64,000 nucleotides of DNA, taken from Ryuthela nishihirai (Eukaryota > Arthropoda > Arachnida > Araneae > Heptathelidae). The translations under genes and the position numbers were made by a program. The stretch is taken from contig JAWZYU010000028.1 in assembly GCA_038380435.1 (NCBI GenBank), forward strand, positions 45,629,095 through 45,693,094, written 5' to 3'. The notes beneath the pieces were generated by a model, which did no database searches, was not told where the DNA came from, and worked only from the letters and a program-made list of their open reading frames with translations. This document shows, in pieces, positions 44,702 through 55,120 of this stretch (the first letter of the stretch is position 1; each line of letters opens with the position of its first letter).

Positions 44702-45565
44702 TTGCGGATGGTAGATGATGAAGAGGGTGAGGAGGGAAAAGGAAGGGGTATAAGAGCAGAAGAAGGGGAAAGAAAAATTGGGGGAGAAGTAAGGAAGAGG
44801 AGGAAGGAAAAAAAATTGAAGGATAAGGAAGAGAAAAGAAGGAGGAGATATAGCGAAAGAGAGGAAGAGGAGGAAAGAAAAAAAATAGGAGGATAAGGAA
44901 AAGTCAGAGGAGGAAAGGAAAAAAAAATAGGAGGATAAGGAAAGTCAGAGGAGGAGGAGGAGGAGGAGGAGGAGGAGGAATGGAAAAAAATAGGAGGATA
45001 AGGAAAGTCAGAGGAGGAGGAGGAAGGAAAAAAATTGGATGATAAGGAAGAGACAAAGGAGGAGGAGAGATAGCAAAAGAGAGGAAGAGGAGGAAAGAAA
45101 AAAATAGGAGGATAAGGAAAAGTCAGAGGAGGGAAAAAAAAAATAGGAGGATAAGGAAAGTCAGAGGAGGAGGAGGAAGGAAAAAATATTGGATAAGGAA
45201 GAGACAAAGGAGGAGGAGAGATAGCGAAAGAGAGGAAGAGGAAAAAAGAAAAAAATAGGAGGATAAGGAAAAGTCAGAGGAGGAAAGAAAAAAATAGGAG
45301 GATAAGGAAAGTCAGAGGAGGAGGAGAAGGAGGAGGAATAGAAAAAAGAATAGGAGGATAAGGAAAGTCAGAGGAGGAGGAGGAGAAATAGAAAAAAATA
45401 GGAGGATAAGGAAAGTCAGAGGAGGAGGAGGAGATAAGAAAAAAATTAAGAGGATAATTAAAAGGCAGAGGAAGAGGAGGAAAGAAAAAATAAGAGCATA
45501 AGGAAAAGGCAGAGAAAGAAGAAGAGGAGGAGGAAAGAAGAAGAAGAAAAAGAAGAAGAAAAAGA
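44702..45565 (+). repeat. Purine-rich minisatellite
   Basis: Units built on AAAAAATAGGAGGATAAGGA, AAGTCAGAGG and (AGG)n, of variable length (about 50-130 bp), nearly all A/G on the + strand. The 205-residue minus-strand frame rich in Ser, Pro and Phe is an artefact of the polypyrimidine strand. Confidence 0.88.
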
Positions 45566-46024
45566 ATTAAATTTAATAAATGAGATATGCTTTCTGATCA
45601 AATCGGTAGGGAGGGGGAGGGGGTGGTAGTAAGGAGAAGGAAGTGTTCGTCCACCTTATAAATATGGGGTCAGGAAGTCCTGTCATACTGTGACGTTATG
45701 TATGGGCAATAATTAATGTAAATGCTTTGGAAAGGGATGGCTGGGATTCAACTCAAACACCGATAGAACGCTGTTCAGAATTTTTTCCTTTTTTTTTTTG
45801 GAAGTAATTATCGCCTAATGGTGCAAGGCATTTATTTTTCCCTCCATTTTTGGGTTTAATAATATGTCATCAAATTTTCCTTTCGCAATCCTTTTTGTTG
45901 TCTTCATTTCTTTTCTTCGTGATTATTTTCTCTCCTGACAGATTATTTCCTTCGTGGTTGTTTGTGGATACGTTCTCATTTTGTGGAAATAAATGAATTT
46001 TGCCAACGAGTGGGATTCGAACCT
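45566..46024. other. Unassigned; scrap of tRNA-like sequence
   Basis: Near 46004-46022 AACGAGTGGGATTCGAACC resembles a minus-strand B-box, possibly the end of a lost SINE head. Otherwise AT-rich. Confidence 0.35.
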
Positions 46025-46084
46025 ACTGACAGGCTCCTGTCAGACCTCTGTGGCAAGCAGCTGCTTGAGGGGGGATTTATTTTA
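46025..46084 (+). mobile_element. SINE-B 3' fragment
   Basis: ACAGGCTCCTGTCAGACCTC to GCTTGAGGGGGGATTTATTTTA. Confidence 0.8.
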
Positions 46085-46152
46085 TCTTACTTAAAGCTAG
46101 GTGCTCTATACACTAAGCTATTACCAGTTCTGTCATTTTCCCCATTTAGTTG

Positions 46153-46340
46153 TGACGTGGTTAGCACGCTTGGCTGCTGATATAAGGGACCTGGGTTCGA
46201 GCCACGGGTAAGGCATGGATGTATGTGTCGTTTTTCTGCTGAGGTCCAGCCATCCTCTCAGACCTTCTACTCTGGCATATAAACTGACAGGCTCCTGTCA
46301 GACCTCTGTGGCAAGCAGCTGCTTGAGGGGGAATTTTTTT
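46153..46340 (+). mobile_element. SINE-B copy
   Basis: Head GTGGTTAGCACGCTTGGCTG, B-box GGTTCGAGCCAC, body CCTTCTACTCTGGCATATAA and end GCTTGAGGGGGAATTTTTTT. Confidence 0.88.
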
Positions 46341-46374
46341 AAATATATATTTATATTGAGTAATATTGGATTAC

Positions 46375-46540
46375 TTACCTTTCCTGATCATAGATGGCGC
46401 CATCAGCGACAAGGTCAGCGTGATCTAAAAGTCACAACTAAGTGGAAAAAATGAGATAGCTGGTGATAGCTTACTGGTTAGAGTACCTGGTCTGTAACTG
46501 GGAGGTGTGGGTTCTAATCTCACTTATCGGCGAATCATTC
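46375..46540 (+). mobile_element. Third tRNA-related SINE-like repeat
   Basis: TCATAGATGGCGCCATCAG, ACAAGGTCAG, then a tRNA-like unit with GATAGCTTACTGGTTAGAG (A-box side) and GGGTTCTAATCTCAC (B-box side). The upstream part is also found at 25561-25690. Unlike the other SINEs, the tRNA-like portion lies downstream of the shared segment. Confidence 0.5.
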
Positions 46541-46659
46541 TTTCCCTAAAATTATTTCTTGAATTATCTATTAACAAGGTGATCTGTGAATTTATTATTG
46601 ATCGACCAAACTTTAGTTTCATATTAACCAATCTTTTGTTTTACCGATCCTTGTTCTTG

Positions 46660-47548
46660 GGGGCCGGGGTGGCTCAAGTCGGTAGCGCGCCAGGCTCGTA
46701 ATCTGTATTCCTAGGTTCGAGTCCCAGCTGGGTCAGCATTGAGATTTATCTCCGCAAAACTTCCGACCCTGTCCACGGTCAGTAGAGGACACCGATGGGC
46801 TTGGAAAGGCCATCGTCCGTCGGATGGGACGTTAAAACATGGCTCCGTGTGCGGGAGAGCCATGCCCTGTGCACATTAAAGAACACGCTGGATGGCCTTG
46901 ACGGGAGGCTACCATCTGTCTCCCAACAGCTTGTTCCAGTGGGTCTCCTCCCCCAACCTTCTCTGAGCTTTCGGGATCCATATGACCTGGCCATTTAGCC
47001 CATGGTGTGCAAAACAAGTGCCGCTCAGAGGTAAAACAACCCAACGTTAAAGAACACGCTGGATGGCTTGACGGGAGGCTACCATCTGTCTCCCAACAGC
47101 TGTTCCAGTGGGTCCCCTCCCCCAACCTTCTCTGCGCCTTCGGGGTCCATATGACCTGGCCATTTAGCCCATGGTGTGCAAAACAAGTGCCGCTCAGAGG
47201 TAAAACAACCCAACGTTAAAGAACAAGCTGGATGGCTTGACGGGAGGCTACCATCTGTCTCCCAACAGCTGGTCCAGTGGGTCTCCTCCCCCAACCTTCT
47301 CTGAGTCTTCGGGGTTCATATGACCTGGCCATTTAGCCCATGGTGTGCAAAAAAGTGCCGCTCAGAGGTAAAACAACCCAACGTTAAAGAACACGCTAGA
47401 TGGCCTTGACGGGAGGCTACCATCTGTCTCCCAACAGCTGTTCCAATGGGTCTCCTCCCCAACCTTCTCTGAGCGTTCGGGGTCCTTATGACCTGGCCAT
47501 TTAGCCCATGGTGTTGCAAAAAGTGCCGCTCAGAGGTAAAACAACCCA
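46660..47548 (+). mobile_element. SINE-A copy with four tail modules
   Basis: Head at 46662 (GGGCCGGGGTGGCTCAAGTCGG). Standard junctions ACAACCCAACGTTAAAGAAC occur near 47040, 47212 and 47382. Module lengths are about 169-172 bp. Two modules share GATGGCTTGACGGG and GCAAAACAAGTGCC variants, so they duplicated locally. Flanks CCTTGTTCTTG and CCTAATTCTTG may be a decayed TSD. Confidence 0.9.
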
Positions 47549-48090
47549 AATCCTAATTCTTGTATCTTAACCGATCCTTTTTCTTGTTTAAGTGTTTGCT
47601 ACTTAACTTTTTACTGATGACGACTCTTTCTTTGCATCGAGGCCATGTCAACGGAATCTCGCATGTTCATCACCAGAATCCGACCGCACATTACGGATTC
47701 ATGTCGTCATCTTCTTCCTGCATTTTATTCTGTTTTATATTTAGCTATTCTCGCATTTCGCCTCTTAACCATCTCACCTGAGAGCTCTGCGAGATGTAAC
47801 CTAATTAGCAAACAGCGGCGAACAGCTGGGAGTGTTAACAGAAAGAGATTTCTGTAATGCAATTATCGACGTTCGTTACCTCCCAAATTACTCTGTTTAA
47901 TCATCCGAGGCGAAGCTGCGGCGCCGCATAAAAGGATACTCACCAGGAAGTAATCACGAATAGGCCATTTAGTAATTGGGGGAGGGCAAAAGCAGTGCGG
48001 ACATGAGGACGACGAAGACGTGGTGGATTCAATTTTGCTCTTGCTTTCAAACCAACCGATGACACAGAGTCTCGTTGAATGGGGATAGGG
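47549..48090. other. Unassigned stretch
   Basis: Mixed composition with open frames on + at 47560-47857. No domain or splice support. Confidence 0.3.
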
Positions 48091-48102
48091 AATTTCTAAG
48101 AG

Positions 48103-48428
48103 TTGGGTTGGGTTGTTTTACCTCTGAGCGGCACTTTTTTGCACACCATGGGCTAAATGGCCAGGTCACATGGACCCCGAAGGCTCAGAGAAGGTTGGGG
48201 GAGGGGACCCATTGGAACAGCTGCTGGGAGACAGATGGTAGCCTCCCGTCAAGGCTATCCAGCGTGTTCTTTAACGCGCACAGGGTATGGCTCTCCCGCA
48301 CACGGGGCCACGGCTTAACGTCCCATCCGACGGAAGGCGGCCTTTCCAAGCCCATCGGTGTCCCCTACTGACCGTGGGCAGGGCGGGGAATTTTGCGGAG
48401 ATAAATATCAACGCTGACCCAGGTTGGA
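48103..48428 (-). mobile_element. SINE-A, head-truncated with 12-bp TSD
   Basis: AATTTCTAAGAG at 48091-48102 and 48429-48440. The copy stops within CGCTGACCCAGGTTGG, so the tRNA-like head was never copied: a bona fide 5'-truncated insertion. Confidence 0.93.
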
Positions 48429-48525
48429 AATTTCTAAGAGAATAGGAACGCTGTTCCAGTAGCTTTTGTGTAAAAAATAGATTGTTTTTTATGAGCAGGC
48501 CCTGATCTTAAAAATAAAAAGGAGT

Positions 48526-48826
48526 GGGGTTGTGTTGTTTTACCTCTGAGCGGCACTTTTTTGCGCACCATGGGCTAAATGGCCAGGTCACATGGACCCC
48601 GAAGGCTCAGAGAAGGTTGGGAGAGGGGACCCTCTGGAACAGCTGTTGGGAGACAGATGGTAGTCTCCCGTCAAGGCCATCCAGCGTGTTCTTTAACGTG
48701 CACAGGGTATGTCTCTCCCGCACACGGACCACGGCTTAACGTCCCATCCGACGTACGGCGGTCTTTCCAAGCCCATCGGTGTCCCCTACTGACCGTAGGC
48801 AGGGCGGGGAATTTTGCGGAGATAAC
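48526..48826 (-). mobile_element. SINE-A, head-truncated with 10-bp TSD
   Basis: AAAAAGGAGT at 48516-48525 and 48827-48836. It stops at GCGGAGATAAC, slightly earlier than its neighbour at 48103. Confidence 0.92.
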
Positions 48827-48842
48827 AAAAAGGAGTAGGGGG

Positions 48843-49150
48843 GGTTGTTGGTTTGGTTTGTTTTACCTCTGACTGACACTTTTTTTGCACACAATGAGCT
48901 GAATGGCCAGGTCATAAAGACCCCAAGGGTTCATAGAGGAGGGGACGCACTGGACAGCTGTTCGGAAACAGATGATAGCCTCCCATGAAAGCCATTTAAT
49001 GGTGTTTGTTAACGTGCACAGGCCTTGGCTCTCTGCTGGCTCATGTGACGGATGGCGCCTTTTTCAAGCCCATTGGTGTCCCCGACTGATCGAAAGCAGG
49101 GGGAAGGGGGAGTTTTGCGCAGATGAATCTCTACGATGCTCCAGAGGGGT
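48843..49150 (-). mobile_element. Older SINE-A, head-truncated
   Basis: GGTTTGGTTTGTTTTACCTCTG through AGTTTTGCGCAGATGAATCTC, with several deletions. Confidence 0.78.
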
Positions 49151-49712
49151 GTTGAAAGGGGGAGGGTTGCAAGCGATGAGAATGGGTGGGGGGAGGGTTG
49201 CAAGTGATCAGAATGAAAGGGGGAGGGTTGCAAGTGATCAGAATGAAAGGGGGAGGGTTGCAAGTGATTAGAATGAAAGGGGGTGGGTGGGTTGGAAGTG
49301 GTCAGAATGAAAGGGGGAGAGTTGCAAGTGATCAGAATGAAAGGGGGACGGTTGCAAGTGATCAGAATGAAAGGGGGAGGGTTTCAAGTGATCAGAATGA
49401 AAGGGGGAGGGTTGCAAGTGATCAGAATGAAAGGAGGGAGAGTTGCAAGTGATCAGAATGAAAGGGGGACGGTTGCAAGTGATCAGAATGAAAGGGGGAG
49501 GGTTTCAAGTGATCAGAATGAAAGGGGGAGGGTTGCAAGTGATCAGAATGAAAGGAGGGAGAGTTGCAAGTGATCAGAATGAAAGGGGAGGGTTGCAAGT
49601 GATCAGAATGGATGGGGGAGGGTTGCAAGTGATCAGAATGAAAGGAGGAGGGTTGCAAGTGATCAGAATGAAAGGGGGAGGGTTGCAAGTGATCAGAATG
49701 AAAGGGGGAGGC
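49150..49712 (+). repeat. 30-bp G-rich minisatellite
   Basis: Unit GTTGCAAGTGATCAGAATGA plus AAGGGGGAGG, roughly 18 copies. A higher-order period of 121 bp (30+30+30+31) is visible: AAAGGAGGGAGAGTTGC recurs at about 49431 and 49552, followed by the GGGGGACGG and GGGTTTCAAG variants in the same order. All three + frames stay open because 30 is divisible by 3. No gene. Confidence 0.92.
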
Positions 49713-49769
49713 AAGACTGAGTCGAAACCCTCGTTCTGACAGCTTTCCTTTCATTTTAATCATCATTAT

Positions 49770-50105
49770 CCTCATCATGATTCTTAAGCAGTCATAGAAT
49801 ACGAAGGTCCAACAAAACCATTCAATTTAGTTCTCCAAGCAAGTCTGTCCTGAGCTACATCTACTGCATCTGGCCACTGCACACCAATTCTAACAAGGTC
49901 CTGTTTGACATTGTCTGCCCACCGCATCCTAGGTCTCCCCTTCTTTCTGAGGCCTTTAGGCACACTGTCCATAACCCTATCGCCAATCTATAATTATTCA
50001 TACGGGCAACATGGCCAAACCAGCGGAGTCTCTCTCTGCACAATATGCTGCTTAAAGGAGGTTGCAAACTCCTTTGCCTAACCTCACCATTGGTCTATAA
50101 ATAAA
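49770..50105 (-). mobile_element. RTE-like LINE 3' end, frameshifted
   Basis: Same coding remnant as at 38780-39049, but one base is lost in ACCCTATCGCCAATC (about 49980), which breaks the frame. The tail side reads CATCATTATCCTCATCATG at about 49758. Confidence 0.8.
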
Positions 50106-50141
50106 TGTTTGAAGAACACTTTTAATATATGTATATATGTA

Positions 50142-50265
50142 CAGTCGCTCAAAAAAATATCCGAACCCTATGGTTGATTACAGAATTCAGAAAAAATATC
50201 TGACAACGATTTTTTTAGAAATTAGTGATCTGGCAACCTTCGTGTCACGTGACACAAAAGTTGCT
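50142..50265. mobile_element. Truncated palindromic MITE
   Basis: CAGTCGCTCAAAAAAATATCCGAA... proceeds through CACGTGACACAAAAGTTGC and then breaks into unrelated sequence. The 40 bp upstream are the same as upstream of the intact copy at 39124. Confidence 0.82.
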
Positions 50266-50439
50266 AAGAGTTCAGTAAGAGAAAGGGATTCGAATCTGGT
50301 AACTGTAGATTACGAGCCTGGCGCGCTCTCTGCTGAGTAATCCACTGATTGGCAGCTAATTGGCAAATCTATGATCTATGATCTAGGAGAACGGTAAGTG
50401 TCCTGACTCTTGGTCTCCCGAGTTATCCTTTTATGCTAC

Positions 50440-50712
50440 ACCCTTAATAAATCGCCATCCGTCAAATGGAACGTAAAGCCGTGGGCATGTGCACAAGAGA
50501 ATCACACCCTGTGCACGTGAAAGATCAAAATGAATGTCCTAGACAGGACGATGCAAATTGTCTCCTAACAACTGCTCATTTACCTTCTCAGGGTTCAGTC
50601 CTCGGTATTCTTGTGTTTTCCAGTCCTCGGGGTCCTTGTAACCTCGCCATTCAGCCCCGTGTGTCCAAAAAAATAAGTTCCGCTCAGAGGAAAACAATCC
50701 ATTTCAACCCTT
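50440..50712 (+). mobile_element. Old SINE-A body and tail
   Basis: CGCCATCCGTCAAATGGAACG, CCCTGTGCACGTGAAAGA, GGTCCTTGTAACCTCGCC, AGTTCCGCTCAGAGG in order, with a duplicated TCAGTCCTCGG/CAGTCCTCGG patch. The head (about 50283-50340) may be the inverted scrap GGATTCGAATCTGG. Confidence 0.72.
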
Positions 50713-50717
50713 GTTAA

Positions 50718-52153
50718 ATGGGGCGGGGGGGGGGGGGGGGCATTTAGTCGGTAGCGCGCCAGGCTCGTAATCTGCAGTTCCCAGGTTCGAGTCCCAGCTG
50801 GGTCAACGTTGAGATTTATTCCCCGCAAAATTTCCCCGCCGTGCCCACGGTCAGTAGGGGACACCGATGGGCTTGGAAAGGCCGCCGTCCGTCGGATGGG
50901 ACGTTAAGCCGTGGCCTCGTGTGCGGGAGAGCCATAGCCTGTGCACGTTAAAGAACACGCTGGATGGCCTTGACGGGAGGCTACCATCTGTCTCCCAACA
51001 GCTGTTCCAGTGGGTCCCTTCCCCCAACCTTCTCTGAGCCTTCGGGGTCCATGTGACCTGGCCATTTAGCCCATGGTGTGCAAAAAAGTGCCGATCAGAG
51101 GTAAAACAACCCAACGTTAAAGAACACACTGGATGGCCTTGACGGGAGGCTAACATCTGTCTTCCAACAGCTGTTCCAGTGGGTCCCCTCCCCCAACCTT
51201 CTCTGAGCCTTAGGGGTCCATGTGACCTGGCCATTTAGCCCATGGTGTGCAAAAAAGTGCCCCTCAGAGGTAAAACAACCCAACGTAAAGAACACGCTGG
51301 ATGGACACCGGATGCCGTAAAGAACGCGCTGGATGGACACCGGATGCCGTAAAGAACACGCTGGATGGCCTTGACGGGAGGCTACCATCTGTCTTCCAAC
51401 AGCTGTTCCAGTGGCTCCCCTCCCCCAACCTTCTCTGAGCCTTAGGGGTCCATGTGACCTGGCCATTTAGCCCATGGTGTGCAAAAAAGTGCCCCTCAGA
51501 GGTAAAACAACCCAACGTAAAGAACACGCTGGATGGACACCGGATGCCGTAAAGAACGCGCTGGATGGACACCGGATGCCGTAAAGAACACGCTGGATGG
51601 CCTTGACGGGAGGCTACCATCTGTCTCCCAACAGCTGTTCCAGTGGGTCCCTTCCTCCAACCTTCTCTGAGCCTTCGGGGTCCATGTGACCTGGCCATTT
51701 AGCCCATGGTGTGCAAAAAAGTGCCGATCAGTGGTAAAACAACCCAACGTTAAAGAACACACTGGATGGCCTTGACGGGAGGCTAACATCTGTCTTCCAA
51801 CAGCTGTTCCAGTGGGTCCCCTCCCCCAACCTTCTCTGAGCCTTAGGGGTCCATGTGACCTGGCCATTTAGCCCATGGTGTGCAAAAAAGTGCCCCTCAG
51901 AGGTAAAACAACCCAACGTAAAGAACACGCTGGATGGACACCGGATGCCGTAAAGAACGCGCTGGATGGACACCGGATGCCGTAAAGAACACGCTGGATG
52001 GCCTTGACGGGAGGCTACCATCTGTCTCCCAACAGCTGTTCCAGTGGGTCCCCTCCCCCAACCTTCTCTGAGCCTTCGGGGTCCTTGTGACCTGGCCATT
52101 TAGACCATGGTGTGCAAAAAAGTGCTGCTCAGAGGTAAAACAATCCAACCCAA
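50718..52153 (+). mobile_element. SINE-A copy with six tail modules and nested 32-bp repeats
   Basis: TSD AACCCTTGTTAA at 50706-50717 and 52154-52165 encloses head, body and modules starting at 50946, 51115, 51284, 51516, 51748 and 51917. Lengths are 169, 169, 232, 232, 169 and 232 bp. The 232-bp form equals 169 minus one base plus two copies of a 32-bp unit (CGTAAAGAAC(A/G)CGCTGGATGG then ACACCGGATGC). The 51115 and 51748 modules share private variants (TAACATCTGTCTTCC, GCCGATCAG), a 633-bp higher-order period. Confidence 0.93.
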
Positions 52154-52860
52154 AACCCTTGTTAATTATTCAACCGTGATTTTCGAACCTCACATCAAAT
52201 ACCTAAAAAATCCCCTCTCTCTAAAAAGTCCTACATCGCAACAAATATTCGAATTGTGAAGATATGAAAGATGGAAGAAGCAGAAAAGAGAGGAGGGAGT
52301 TGCTAAGAGACGCAATCACATAGAAGCTGTTCTGTAAGATTCGTCTGAAGTGCCCTCCCTCATTGTAACATCCAACGCTAAAACCCAACATCAGGATTCC
52401 TCAACGCAATACGAAAGCTGTGTGCTCTGTCAGCATCAGGGCCAGCGCCTGGTCCACGAAGCTCCGCGAAGGATTAGTAGCCTTATCGCAAATTCCCGCG
52501 TTGTATGTGAACGAGTGGATGACTGCTTCCGTTCACGCTTTCCTGTGTGTGTGTGCGTATGTGGCGGGAGGAAGTGAGGGGGAGGGTGGAAGGGAAGGGG
52601 GGCTAGTAGGATTTATACTTCAAACCTCTTTTGTAGCCAATGGCATATGGCACGGTGGCTGTTTCTCGTGTGTTACGATTCGTTCGGATGTTGCATATGC
52701 ACACGTTAAGTGAGCTGATGTCAGCCTAGGACTGAAATTCTCGGAATTGTACGTTTGTTGCATTTCCTTTCTGCGCATGCGTGCAGCAGCAGCAGCAATA
52801 GAAACGTGTTTGTGCATTTCTTTCTGCAGTCCTCGTCTCCTTCATAACGGGAATTAGTCG
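52154..52860. other. Unassigned stretch
   Basis: 52350-52700 has overlapping + open frames that run into a GT-repeat (about 52545-52562). No domain or splice support. Confidence 0.3.
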
Positions 52861-54587
52861 GTCCTCAGTCGGTAGCGCGCCAGGCTCGTAATCTGTAGTT
52901 CCCAGGTTCGAGTCCCAGCTGGGTCAGCGTTGAGATTTATCTCCGCAAAATTCCCCGCCCTGCCCACGGTCAGTAGGGGACACCGATGGGCTTGGAAAGG
53001 CCGCGATTGGAAGGCGACGTTAAGCCGTGGCCCCGTGTGCGGGAGAGCCATACCCTGTGCACGTTAAAGAACACGCTGGATGGCCTTGACGGGAGGCTAC
53101 CAACTGTCTCCCAACAGCTGTTCCAGTGGGTCCCCTCCCACAACCTTCTCTTAGCTTTCGGGGTCCATGAGACCTGGCCATTTAGCCCATGGTGTGCAAA
53201 AAAGTGCCTCTCAGAGGTAAAACAACCCAACGTTAAAGAACACGCTGGATGGCCTTGACCGGAGGCTACCATCTGTCTCCCAACAGCTGTTCCAGTGGGT
53301 CCCCTCCCACAACCTTCTCTTAGCCTTCGGGGTCCATGAGACCTGGCCATTTAGCCCATGGTGTGCAAAAAAGTGCCTCTCAGAGGTAAAACAACCCAAC
53401 GTTAAAGAACACGCTGGATGGCCTTGACGGGAGGCTACCATCTGTCTCCCAACAGCTGTTCCGGTGGGTCCCCTCCCGCAATCTTCTCTGAGCCTTCGGG
53501 GTCCATGTGACCTGGCCATTTAGCCCACGGTGTGCAAAAAAGTGTCGCTCAGAGGTAAAACAACCCAACGTTAAAGAACACGCTGGATGGCCTTGACGGG
53601 AGGCTACCATCTGTCTCCCAACAGCTGTTCCAGTGGGTCCCCTCCCGCAACCTTCTCTGAGCCTTCGGGGTCCATGTGACCTGGCCATTTAGCCCATGGT
53701 GTGCAAAAAAGTGCCGCTCAGAGGTAAAACAACCCAACGTTAAAGAACACGCTGGATGGCCTTGACGGAAGGCTACCATCTGTCTTCCAACAGCTGTTCC
53801 AGTGGGTCCCCTCCCGCAACCTTCTCTGAGCCTTCGGGGTCCATGTGACCTGGCCATTTAGCCCATGGTGTGCAAAAAAGTGCCGCTCAGAGGTAAAACA
53901 ACCCAACGTTAAAGAACACGCTGGATGGCCTTGACGGGAGGCTACCATCTGTCTCCCAACAGCTGTTCCAGTGGGTCCCCTCCCACAACCTTCTCTTAGC
54001 CTTCGGGGTCCATGAGACCTGGCCATTTAGCCCATGGTGTGCAAAAAAGTGCCTCTCAGAGGTAAAACAACCCAACGTTAAAGAACACGCTGGATGGCCT
54101 TGACGGGAGGCTACCATCTGTCTCCCAACAGCTGTTCCAGTGGGTCCCCTCCCGCAATCTTCTCTGAGCCTTCGGGGTCCATGTGACCTGGCCATTTAGC
54201 CCACGGTGTGCAAAAAAGTGTCGCTCAGAGGTAAAACAACCCAACGTTAAAGAACACGCTGGATGGCCTTGACGGGAGGCTACCATCTGTCTCCCAACAG
54301 CTGTTCCAGTGGGTCCCCTCCCGCAACCTTCTCTGAGCCTTCGGGGTCCATGTGACCTGGCCATTTAGCCCATGGTGTGCAAAAAAGTGCCGCTCAGAGG
54401 TAAAACAACCCAACGTTAAAGAACACGCTGGATGGCCTTGACGGAAGGCTACCATCTGTCTCCCAACAGCTGTTCCAGTGGGTCCCCTCCCCCAACCTTC
54501 TCTGAGCCTTCGGGGTCCATGTGACCTGGCCATTTAGCCCATGGTGTGCAAAAAAGTGCCGCTCAGAGGTAAAACAACCCAACCCAA
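52861..54587 (+). mobile_element. SINE-A with nine-module 169-bp satellite-like tail
   Basis: After a slightly damaged head (GTCCTCAGTCGGTAGCG) and a body with a deletion at GGCCGCGATTGGAAGG, nine modules begin at 53062, 53231, 53400, 53569, 53738, 53907, 54076, 54245 and 54414, exactly 169 bp apart. Variants repeat with a 676-bp (four-unit) period: CCACAACCTTCTCTTAGC with ATGAGACC, then GCAATCTTC with CCCACGGTG, then GCAACC, then ACGGAAGGC. The last module ends AACCCAACCCAA. Confidence 0.94.
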
Positions 54588-54752
54588 TGTTATTGGGAGA
54601 CACGAGTAAGTGCAATGCTTTGGTCATGTAAAAAGTAGGAATGATGTATTCGCGCAATTGATGTGACTTCAAGTGACGTATGTTGGTGGTGCAATCATCA
54701 TCATTATCATCCATCGTATCATCATCATCTATTACCTTCTTGGTTGGGAGCG

Positions 54753-55120
54753 GGGTGCTCAGTCGGTAGCGCACCCTGCTCGTAATCTGTAGTTCCCAGG
54801 TTCGAGGCCCAGTTGGATCGGCGTTGAGATTTATCTCCGCAAATTTTCCCGTCCTGCCCATCGTCAGTAGGGGACACCGATGGGCTTGGAAAGTCCGCCG
54901 TCCGTTGGATGGGACGTTAAACCATGGCCCTGTGTGCGAGAGAGCCATACCCTGTGCACGTTAAAGAACACACTGGATGGGCTTGACGGGAGGCTACCAT
55001 CTGTCTCCCAACGGCTGTTCCAGTGGGTCCCCAACCTTCTCTGAGTCTTTGGGGTCCTTGTGACCTGGCCATTTAGCCCATGGTGTGCAAAAAAGTGCCG
55101 CTCAGAGGTAAAACAACCAA
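54753..55120 (+). mobile_element. SINE-A copy
   Basis: Head GGGGTGCTCAGTCGGTAGCG, slightly diverged body, small deletion at GGTCCCCAACC, end AAAACAACCAACAACC. Confidence 0.88.

Noticed and set aside
44416..44718. Possible exon with leucine-rich signal-like stretch after CTGCAG
   Set aside because: The leucine-rich reading and the longer open reading are in different frames, and no donor site or homology supports either.
44590..45207. 205-codon Ser/Pro/Phe-rich minus-strand frame
   Set aside because: Consequence of a polypyrimidine strand in a purine minisatellite.
49150..49712. Possible CRISPR array (30-bp regular repeat)
   Set aside because: Units are directly adjacent with no unique spacers, and the context is eukaryotic.
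51095..54948. Series of overlapping 102-184 residue minus-strand open frames that look like a repeated protein family
   Set aside because: They are translations of the 169-bp SINE tail module on its antisense strand. Length and repetition follow the module spacing, and the same peptide appears in every SINE copy.
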